Positions 1-5,319 of a stretch of 6,225 nucleotides of DNA are shown here, piece after piece. The stretch covers positions 1 to 6,225 of the forward strand of contig JAFWCS010000520.1 of NCBI GenBank assembly GCA_017534365.1, written 5' to 3'. Both the position numbers and the translations under genes were made by a program. The notes under the pieces are model-generated. The model was not told the origin of the DNA, searched no databases, and worked only from the letters and a program-made list of their open reading frames with translations. Positions within the stretch are counted from its first letter, which is position 1. Every line of letters begins with the position of its first letter. The stretch is from Clostridia bacterium. GTDB taxonomy: Bacteria > Bacillota > Clostridia > Oscillospirales > Acutalibacteraceae.

Positions 1-1
1 G

Positions 2-232
2 ATCGGCGCAAATATCAACGAAGCACAATACGGAAACAGCAAAGCAGATTTTATCGCAAAGCTGCACATTGCATTGAAAGAAACCGCCGAAACGGAATAC
101 TGGCTTCATCTTCTTCAAAAGTCTGGTTATCTGAATGATCCCTTGGCGCAATCGCTATTGATCGATTGTCTGGAGCTCAAGCGTATTCTGATCGCTTCCT
201 TAAACACGGCAAAAGGAGAAAAAGAATCATGA
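2..232 (+). CDS. Four-helix-bundle protein (23S rRNA intervening-sequence family), C-terminal 76 residues
   Basis: The window opens inside this gene. The frame runs from base 2 to a TGA at 230-232 and gives 76 residues. The order IGANINEAQ, then SKADFIAKL, then ALKETAETEYWLHLL is the signature of the small four-helix-bundle family first found in intervening sequences of 23S rRNA genes (Pfam 23S_rRNA_IVP; TIGR02436). Family members are usually about 115-130 residues, so roughly the first 40 residues, with helix 1, lie outside the window. The visible part is helical, acidic and amphipathic, with no signal peptide. The molecular function of stand-alone members is unknown; the related protein Avd binds RNA or protein in diversity-generating retroelements, but nothing of that kind is seen here. 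Its stop overlaps the start of the acetyltransferase gene (ATGA), so the two are probably translated together. Family assignment is confident, role is not. Confidence 0.85.
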   Translation: MGANINEAQYGNSKADFIAKLHIALKETAETEYWLHLLQKSGYLNDPLAQSLLIDCLELKRILIASLNTAKGEKES

Positions 233-669
233 CACCTTCCGTTCCGCAAATTCGAACAGCGGTTGCCGACGATGCCGAAGATATCCGCAACGTCTGCGAA
301 TTCGGTCTTGGTTATCCTTGTGAAACCACATTGGTAAAACATCGCCTTGAAAATCTGCAAGCAGGGGAAGAAATCGTTTTCGTTGCCGAAATCAACGGGA
401 CAGTTGTCGGCTTCGTTCATGCCGATAAATACCGTTGCTTATATTATGAAACTGCGCTGAATATTCTCGGTCTTGCCGTCCTTCCGGCATGGCAGAAACA
501 AGGCCTGGGGACACAGTTGATAAACGCAGTCGAAGACTGGGCTAAAGAAAACCAGATCCATGTGATTCGATTGAATTCCGGCGCATCCAGAACCAAGGCA
601 CACGGATTTTACCGAAGCCTCGGATATGACAACGAAAAAGAACAGCTCAGATTCATGAAGCAAATATAA
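229..669 (+). CDS. GNAT family N-acetyltransferase
   Basis: A cytoplasmic 146-residue protein predicted to move an acetyl group from acetyl-CoA to an amine. The acetyl-CoA pyrophosphate-binding motif is QKQGLG at residues 89-94, preceded by the usual strand (NILGLAVLP, 78-86) and followed by the helix TQLINAVEDWAKE. The C-terminal segment SRTKAHGFYRSLGY (120-133) matches the late GNAT motif seen in aminoglycoside 6'-acetyltransferase-like and general GNAT proteins. The length is normal for a single-domain member. The start ATG at 229 has AAAAGGAGA 9 nt upstream and overlaps the stop of the preceding gene; a TTG at 166 in the same frame would add 21 residues with no ribosome binding site and was not used. 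The substrate is unknown: an antibiotic, polyamine or protein N-terminus are all possible. GC content is lower than in the genes to the right. Confidence 0.9.
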   Translation: MTPSVPQIRTAVADDAEDIRNVCEFGLGYPCETTLVKHRLENLQAGEEIVFVAEINGTVVGFVHADKYRCLYYETALNILGLAVLPAWQKQGLGTQLINAVEDWAKENQIHVIRLNSGASRTKAHGFYRSLGYDNEKEQLRFMKQI

Positions 670-692
670 AGTTGCTATTTCGTATAGTAAGC

Positions 693-738
693 ACAAAGCG
701 AAAATCCTGTCATGCAAACGGCAGGATTTTCGCTTTGT
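693..738 (+). terminator. Long hairpin, probable terminator of the GNAT transcript
   Basis: Bases 693-709 (ACAAAGCGAAAATCCTG) and 722-738 are a perfect 17-bp inverted repeat, and two more pairs can form inside it (T710-G721 and C711-G720), leaving an 8-nt loop. It lies 24 bases after the GNAT stop. The downstream bases 739-751 are T-rich (ATTCTTCATTTTT) but interrupted, so this is a plausible rather than textbook Rho-independent terminator. Confidence 0.7.
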
Positions 739-836
739 ATTCTTCATTTTTCAGTCTTCAGTATTCATTATTCATTAAAAAATGACAGAGTTTTCTAACT
801 GAAATATGAACACTGAAAAACCGTCGAATGAAGAAT
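739..836. repeat. AT-rich imperfect inverted repeat, MITE-like
   Basis: The outer arms ATTCTTCATT (739-748) and AATGAAGAAT (827-836) are exact reverse complements. Inner arms TTCAGTATTCAT (757-768) and ATGAACACTGAA (806-817) match at 11 of 12 positions, the exception being a G-U pair in RNA. The extra bases CCGTCG (821-826) break the right arm. The centre carries TTCATTAAAAAATGA-like sequence. No reading frame is supported here. Such short AT-rich ATTCATT/AATGAAGAAT inverted repeats resemble non-autonomous mobile or dispersed intergenic repeats, but copy number cannot be judged from one window. Confidence 0.5.
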
Positions 837-839
837 GAC

Positions 840-958
840 GGGCGGGGTGCGGGTCTCCGGTGAGACCTCTGCGGCATAGTCGCAGCGTCCGGGAAGCCGC
901 CGCTTTCGCGCCCGGCAGGAAAAAACCCGTTCCCGGCGCAAAACGTGGCGGGAAAACC
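840..958. other. GC-rich intergenic block with several small hairpins
   Basis: I find no supported gene here; open frames on either strand lack ribosome binding sites and family resemblance. The block can form several stems: GGTCTC (852-857) with GAGACC (862-867) around the loop CGGT; CTGCG (869-873) with CGCAG (881-885); and CCGGGAA (889-895) with TTCCCGG (930-936). The last competes with TTCCCG (930-935) pairing to CGGGAA (949-954). It could be part of a dispersed repeat together with the AT-rich element just before it, an unrecognised structured RNA, or simply GC-rich spacer. Confidence 0.35.
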
Positions 959-987
959 TTGATTTTCGGGCACGCCCGCGCTATACT
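959..987 (+). promoter_or_regulatory. Probable sigma-70/SigA promoter of the hydrolase-transporter operon
   Basis: TTGATT (959-964) and TATACT (982-987) are near-consensus -35 and -10 boxes separated by exactly 17 bases. Transcription would begin near 994 and give a leader of about 83 nt before the ATG at 1077. The spacer holds CGGGC-AC-GCCCG (967-978), a short palindrome that could be an operator. No other promoter of similar quality was noticed in front of the five-gene run. Confidence 0.6.
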
Positions 988-1076
988 GAAAAATGACCTC
1001 AGGCAAACCGTTCCCTGAAATGCCAGCCGGGAATCCATCTTTCGGAACAATACAGCCAGACACAAGGAGACAACCT

Positions 1077-2468
1077 ATGGAAACGTTTTATCAGGCACTG
1101 AAAATGATTTTTGTTCTGGTATTCAGCATCGGCCAGCTCTTTTCGCCGAAGATCGCGGGCGGAGATTTCCCGCCGAGCGCGCCTGTTGAGCCGGGCGACG
1201 CGTCAAAATACGTGCAGATCAGCGCGGCCGACGAGGGCTTTGACACCTGGCAGCCTGTCGAGAAGTACGGCGGATACCGCTACGGGCCTTCCATGATCCT
1301 CAACGCGGACGGCAGCCTGGACGTATGGAGCGCTGCGAACGGCCCCGGCGACATCACGGATATGGTGACCTACAAGCGCTATTCCGCTGATTTCAAAACG
1401 CGCACAAAAGAGGTCGTCGCCGTGAAGCCGACGGCGGAATGCTATGACAGAATGTGGACCTGCGATCCGGGCGCCGTCAAATTCGGCGGCTGGTATTACA
1501 TAGGATACACGACGACCGTCAACCCCGGCGGCGTGGACAACGTCGTCTGCGTTGCGCGGAGCAAACACCCGCAGGGGCCGTTCACCGAAAAATGGACGGG
1601 CGACGGCTGGGGCGTGGATCCGGCGCCGATCCTGCCCTATGACGGAACGCCGGGATGCTTCGGCGTGGGCGAGCCTTCGTTCGTCGTTCTGGGCGACACG
1701 CTTTACATTTACTATTCCTGGTGTGACGAACGCGGCGCGGCAACGCGTGTCGCAACGGCGGACGCGACGGACGAAAACTGGCCGGCAACGATCCGTCGCC
1801 GCGGCGAGTGCATCCCGCCGAAGGACAGCGGCGATTCCGCAGACGTAAAATATGCGGATGCATACGGTCGCTTTATCGCCGTCTTCACCGAAAGACGCTT
1901 TTCGGATGAAAGCCGCGTTGCCGTGTGGGAATCCTTCGACGGGCTGACCTTCCGCCGCAGCGGCTATGTTGCGGCAAACACCTGCAAAAAGCTCCACAAC
2001 TGCGGGATCTCCGGCAGAGCGGACGGCCACATCGGCGCAGGCGACCCGGTCTATCTGTCCTACGCCTACGCCGGCGCGGATGACGCCGGCAGCTGGGGCA
2101 ACTGGGCGACCAGGATCCACAAAGTCACGCTGTCGCTTGCCGACGCGCCGATGGCGGACACGGCGGGCGTCACCCATTCGGACGTAGTCGTTTCCCCGAG
2201 AGAGATCAGCGTGATTCCCGAAATCCTCACAGTCAAGGCGGAGCGGCAGTCCTACACGATCAGCGAGCGCACGCAGTTCTGGATCATGGCCTATGATACG
2301 GACGGCTTCTGCTTCCCGCTCCTCACCGGCGTGCAATACGACGGCTATGACGCCTCCGTTGTGAAGATCGTCGGCGGACAGCTCTGCCCGGTCAGTCCGG
2401 GCACGACACGCGTCCGCCTCCAATGGCACGGCTTCCGGGGCGATTTTGTCGTGCACGTCACCGAATAA
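1077..2468 (+). CDS. Exported GH43-like beta-propeller protein with C-terminal Ig-like domain
   Basis: A 463-residue protein. Residues 10-22 are hydrophobic (MIFVLVFSIGQLF) and look like a signal peptide or membrane anchor, although the residues before them carry little positive charge. The middle (about 55-355) has blade-like repeats of glycoside hydrolase family 43-type five-bladed propellers: RYGPSMILNADGSLDVW (68-84), CDPGAVKFGGWYYIGYTT (129-146), GEPSFVVLGDTLYIYYSW (198-215), KYADAYGRFIAVF (258-270) and GDPVYLSYAYAG (322-333). Residues 383-463 resemble a bacterial Ig-like (BIG2) domain, ending in the GxxxV-S-PGTTRVRLQW pattern. D130 and E199 sit in GH43-like positions, but I cannot assign a full Asp/Asp/Glu triad, so catalysis is unproven and a binding role is possible. 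The ATG has AAGGAG 7 nt upstream; an in-frame ATG at 993 lacks such a site. First gene of the probable operon. Ten cysteines is many for an exported protein. Confidence 0.72.
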   Translation: METFYQALKMIFVLVFSIGQLFSPKIAGGDFPPSAPVEPGDASKYVQISAADEGFDTWQPVEKYGGYRYGPSMILNADGSLDVWSAANGPGDITDMVTYKRYSADFKTRTKEVVAVKPTAECYDRMWTCDPGAVKFGGWYYIGYTTTVNPGGVDNVVCVARSKHPQGPFTEKWTGDGWGVDPAPILPYDGTPGCFGVGEPSFVVLGDTLYIYYSWCDERGAATRVATADATDENWPATIRRRGECIPPKDSGDSADVKYADAYGRFIAVFTERRFSDESRVAVWESFDGLTFRRSGYVAANTCKKLHNCGISGRADGHIGAGDPVYLSYAYAGADDAGSWGNWATRIHKVTLSLADAPMADTAGVTHSDVVVSPREISVIPEILTVKAERQSYTISERTQFWIMAYDTDGFCFPLLTGVQYDGYDASVVKIVGGQLCPVSPGTTRVRLQWHGFRGDFVVHVTE

Positions 2469-2481
2469 AGCCGATCCCCCG

Positions 2482-2495
2482 GCGCGTGACCGCGC
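2482..2495 (+). other. Small GC hairpin between the propeller and serine-hydrolase genes
   Basis: GCGCG (2482-2486) and CGCGC (2491-2495) form a 5-bp stem with loop TGAC, followed by seven A rather than T residues. It is therefore not a Rho-independent terminator for this strand. It may mark an RNA-processing or stability point within the operon, or be chance in GC-rich DNA. Confidence 0.25.
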
Positions 2496-2542
2496 AAAAA
2501 AACATCCTTCGGAAAACAAAAAGTCGAAAGGAGCTGGAACAC

Positions 2543-3397
2543 TTGTCCGGTTTTTTGGATCACCTGGCTGATCGCATTCGGGCACAGGGATGGAATACGT
2601 TCTCTGTTGCCGCCGTGGAGGGAGACGGCGCCGTGCAAAGCGTCGAGCTGATCAATACCAACCCCTGTCAGGACGTTTATTCTCTCGCAAAGGCCTATAC
2701 GATGACCGCGATCGGCATGCTGTATGACCGGGGACTTCTTACGCCCGACACCAGGATCGTTGATATTTTCCAGAAAGAACTGCCTGCCGGAACCGCGGAC
2801 GAGTGGAGCCTTTGCACCGTCGACATGGCGCTGCGCCATCGTCTGGGTCTGCCGGGCGGCTTTCTCGATATCGACTGCACGCCGTCCACCGAATTCGGCG
2901 AGGATTTTCTCTCCTATCTGTTCCGCACGCCGCTCGTTTACACGCCGGATACCGACTGCAAGTATTCCGACGGCGCGTATTATCTGCTGGCAAGGATCGT
3001 GGATCAGCTCAGCGGCATGCACATGGATGATTTCCTCTGGCAGGAGCTGTTTCTGAAGCAGGGCGTATTGGAAGCGGCGATGAGCCATTGCCCCCAGGGC
3101 CATCCCATCGGCGCAACCGGGCTCTATATCCGGTCCGCCGATCTGGTCAAGCTCGGGCAGCTCTATCTGCGCGGCGGCGTTTATAACGGAACGCGGCTGC
3201 TGAGCGAGGAATGGATCCGGCTCGCGCTGGAGAGAGACTACTGCTTCGAATGGGATGAAACGCACAGCGTCTATTTCAAAGGCGGGATGCACGGGCAGAA
3301 GCTGGTGATCGACCCCGCGCGCGACCGGGCTGCCTGCATGGAATCCTTCGGCGCAAACGGCGATCTGTTCGTCGAATTTGTGCGGGACGCAGAATAA
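2543..3397 (+). CDS. Beta-lactamase-family (class C type) serine hydrolase
   Basis: A 284-residue cytoplasmic protein related to class C beta-lactamases, DD-peptidases and family VIII esterases (Pfam Beta-lactamase, PF00144). The nucleophile motif SxxK is SLAK at 47-50, followed by the typical helix ending YDRGLLTPDTRIVDIF. The second motif appears as YSD (141-143) in the context KYSDGAYYLLARIVDQLSG, where most relatives have YxN. The third motif is probably HGQ at 250-252 in GGMHGQKLVIDP. The protein is short compared with the usual 350-400 residues, and there is no signal peptide, which argues against cell-wall work and for an intracellular esterase or amidase. The chosen start is TTG at 2543, with AAAGGAG 9 nt upstream; the frame stays open further upstream, but a GTG at 2486 has no ribosome binding site. 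It lies 74 nt after the propeller gene. Substrate unknown; an acylated sugar fits the neighbours. Confidence 0.82.
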   Translation: MSGFLDHLADRIRAQGWNTFSVAAVEGDGAVQSVELINTNPCQDVYSLAKAYTMTAIGMLYDRGLLTPDTRIVDIFQKELPAGTADEWSLCTVDMALRHRLGLPGGFLDIDCTPSTEFGEDFLSYLFRTPLVYTPDTDCKYSDGAYYLLARIVDQLSGMHMDDFLWQELFLKQGVLEAAMSHCPQGHPIGATGLYIRSADLVKLGQLYLRGGVYNGTRLLSEEWIRLALERDYCFEWDETHSVYFKGGMHGQKLVIDPARDRAACMESFGANGDLFVEFVRDAE

Positions 3398-3446
3398 CAT
3401 CAGACGTTTTACCTTTTACGATGAAACTGAGAACCATGGTGAAAGT

Positions 3447-4463
3447 ATGAAACAATATGATCTTTCCGACAACAGGATCGCGCTCGAAGGGCTGTACGGT
3501 TTTGAATCGCACGGGCGGTTTCGGCGTTATCCCGCCGAGATCATCGCCGCTTATCCGCGTCTGGCGGAAGCGGATAAAAAATGCGTCGGCGCGCGGCTGC
3601 GCTTTCGCACGGACAGCGGAAGCATCCGCGTGGCGTTCCGGCTCTCTCACCAATATGTGGACAGAGGGATGTCCTTCTATCAGGCAAACGCCGCCTATGC
3701 GTTCGTCGGCCCGTATGCAAGTGCCTCCTACGCCGCGCTGGTGAGCGCCGACGAACCCTACAAGGATGAAACGATCCGCACCGAATTCCGCAATGACGGC
3801 ATGAACGACATCACCGTTTTCTTTCCGCAGAATCCGACGGTCGAGGGCGTCTGCATCGAGCTTGACGAAACCGCGGCTTTGCTGCCCCCGACGCCGCACC
3901 GGACCGCGCGCCCCTTCGTCTTTTACGGCTCGTCGATCACGCAGCAGGGGCACACGTCCACGTTTTTGGCCTATCCGACGCTGCTCTCCAGATTCTTTGA
4001 CGCGGATTTCTATAATTTCGGCGCCTCCGGCAACGCCATGGGAGAACCGGAAATCGCGGAAATTCTTGCGCGGATCCCGAAGTCGCTGTTTTTCTTCGAT
4101 TACGACCACAACGCGCCGACGGCAGCGTTCCTGCGCGAAACGCACGAAGCGTTCTTCCGCCGGTTCAGAGCCATAGATCCCGCGACGCCGGTCATCATGA
4201 CGAGCCGCCCTGCGGCGGATACGGAGGAGACGGCCGCGCGCGCCGCGATCATCAGAGAAACCTATGACCACGCGCTTGTGCGCGGCGACCGGAACGTGTA
4301 TTTCATTGACGGAACGACGCTGTTCGGCGACGTCGATCCGGCGCTGTGCACAACGGACCGGACCCACCCGAACGATCTCGGGCATTATCAGATCGCCAAA
4401 ACGCTCGCGCGCCTGATTTTGAAAGAAAACCTCCCGGCAGGCTTTCGGAACGCAAACGAATAA
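3447..4463 (+). CDS. SGNH/GDSL-type esterase with N-terminal GxDLY-like domain
   Basis: A 338-residue protein without signal peptide, predicted to hydrolyse an ester, probably an acetyl group on a sugar. Residues 1-145 resemble the beta-sandwich domain found before SGNH domains in rhamnogalacturonan acetylesterase-like proteins (Pfam GxDLY family), including LEGLYGFESHGRFRRYP (13-29) and NDGMNDITVFFP (116-127). The SGNH domain follows: block I FYGSSITQQG with nucleophile S163, block II NFGASGNAMG with G195 and N196, block III FDYDHNAPT with N222, and block V DRTHPNDLGHY with D304 and H307. All four catalytic or oxyanion residues are therefore present. The start at 3447 is the best available, although GGTGAAAG ends almost at the ATG; a TTG at 3378 would overlap the upstream gene by 20 nt without a ribosome binding site. 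It begins 49 nt after the serine hydrolase gene, as expected inside one operon. Confidence 0.87.
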   Translation: MKQYDLSDNRIALEGLYGFESHGRFRRYPAEIIAAYPRLAEADKKCVGARLRFRTDSGSIRVAFRLSHQYVDRGMSFYQANAAYAFVGPYASASYAALVSADEPYKDETIRTEFRNDGMNDITVFFPQNPTVEGVCIELDETAALLPPTPHRTARPFVFYGSSITQQGHTSTFLAYPTLLSRFFDADFYNFGASGNAMGEPEIAEILARIPKSLFFFDYDHNAPTAAFLRETHEAFFRRFRAIDPATPVIMTSRPAADTEETAARAAIIRETYDHALVRGDRNVYFIDGTTLFGDVDPALCTTDRTHPNDLGHYQIAKTLARLILKENLPAGFRNANE

Positions 4464-4540
4464 GCATCCGAACCGCAGCCGCCGAAGCAGGGTTATCTAA
4501 TCGGACCTGATGCAAATCGAATTATGACGGAGAGAGGACT

Positions 4541-5269
4541 ATGAAACTGATTTTTATCGGCACTTCGCACGGCGTGCCGGAGCCGGACCGCCGCTGTTCT
4601 TCCTGTATCGTCGAAGCCGGCGGGAGTTATTATCTGTTTGATATGGGGACGCAGGTCGTGGAAGATCTGCGAAAGCGCGGCATTGCCGTGGAGGACGTCC
4701 GCCTTGCGATCTGCACGCATCCGCACGGCGACCACACGGACGGATTGATCTCTTTTGTGGATCTAGCAAACTGGTATTTCAAAGCCGCCGATCCGCTGAT
4801 CCTGCTGCCGGATCCCCGTATGATCCCGCCGCTGCGCGCCTGGATCTCGGCAACGGACGAAGGCAAACCCCTGCGCGAAGATCTGCGCATTGCTTCCTTC
4901 CGCGAGGGCGTCGCGTATGAAGATGAAACCCTGCGGGTGACGGCAATCCGGACGAAGCACTGTGAAAACTCTTTCGCCTTTCTGCTCGAGGCAGAGGAAA
5001 AGAAGGTGCTGCTGACCGGCGATCTTTGCCGCCCGGGCGTGGATTTCCCGCAGATCGCGTTTGAAACCGCGCTGGATCTGCTCGTTTGTGAAGCCGCGCA
5101 TTTTTCGCCGGAGGACTGCATCCCGTTTTTCGACAGGACAAAGGCGAAACGGATCCTGCACACACATGTCAACGAACGCCGCTGGGCAGACGCTTTGACG
5201 CGTCAGCTTGCCGCCGCGCATCCCTATGCCTACGGCGTGGCTTTTGACGGAATGGAAGTCACCGTCTAG
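4541..5269 (+). CDS. Metallo-beta-lactamase-fold hydrolase
   Basis: A 242-residue cytoplasmic protein of the MBL superfamily. It opens with KLIFIGTSHGVPEPDRRCSS, as in tRNase Z/PhnP-like MBL proteins, then has the metal motif HPHGDH (H60, H62, D64, H65), a further probable metal ligand H140 (TKHCENSFAF), D161 in LLTGDL as the bridging aspartate, and H207 or H209 in LHTHVN near the C terminus. A complete two-metal site is therefore likely. The sequence EAAHF at 184-188 is a common late motif of this group. The family includes phosphodiesterases, nucleases and lactonases, so the reaction cannot be named; its place in a sugar operon makes a sugar-lactone, cyclic phosphate or other glycan-derived substrate possible. 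The ATG is preceded by GGAGAGAGG (4529-4537). The gap of 77 nt from the esterase gene contains no terminator. Confidence 0.87.
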   Translation: MKLIFIGTSHGVPEPDRRCSSCIVEAGGSYYLFDMGTQVVEDLRKRGIAVEDVRLAICTHPHGDHTDGLISFVDLANWYFKAADPLILLPDPRMIPPLRAWISATDEGKPLREDLRIASFREGVAYEDETLRVTAIRTKHCENSFAFLLEAEEKKVLLTGDLCRPGVDFPQIAFETALDLLVCEAAHFSPEDCIPFFDRTKAKRILHTHVNERRWADALTRQLAAAHPYAYGVAFDGMEVTV

Positions 5270-5319
5270 CGCGGCCGCGTTCTGCGGAAGGGTCAAATCG
5301 AGAAAAAAGGGGTGAAAGG

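Noticed and set aside
2..232. Diversity-generating retroelement accessory protein (Avd) as identity for the first gene
   Set aside because: The fold family is shared, but there is no reverse transcriptase, template repeat or variable repeat in the window, and the visible sequence fits the ordinary stand-alone family better.
920..954. Possible minus-strand terminator (stem 949-954 with 930-935, then a T run at 925-920)
   Set aside because: The stem is only 6 bp with a 13-nt loop and is 4 nt from the T run; no minus-strand gene is present for it to end.
758..1065. Minus-strand open frames across the intergenic region
   Set aside because: No ribosome binding site, no family resemblance, and they cross the repeat, hairpins and promoter.
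1203..2585. Long minus-strand open frame opposite the propeller gene (460 codons)
   Set aside because: It is an Arg/Ala/Val-rich shadow produced by the GC-rich third codon positions of the plus-strand gene. It resembles no family I recognise, and the plus-strand protein has clear domain motifs.
2345..4385. Minus-strand open frames opposite the serine hydrolase and SGNH genes (2345-3400 and 3276-4385)
   Set aside because: They overlap confident plus-strand genes along their whole length, have no recognisable motifs and show the low-complexity composition of antisense frames.
5270..5279. CGCGGCCGCG palindrome after the MBL gene
   Set aside because: A perfect 10-base palindrome, but with no loop and no T run. 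It is easily explained by GC-rich spacer and is not a terminator.
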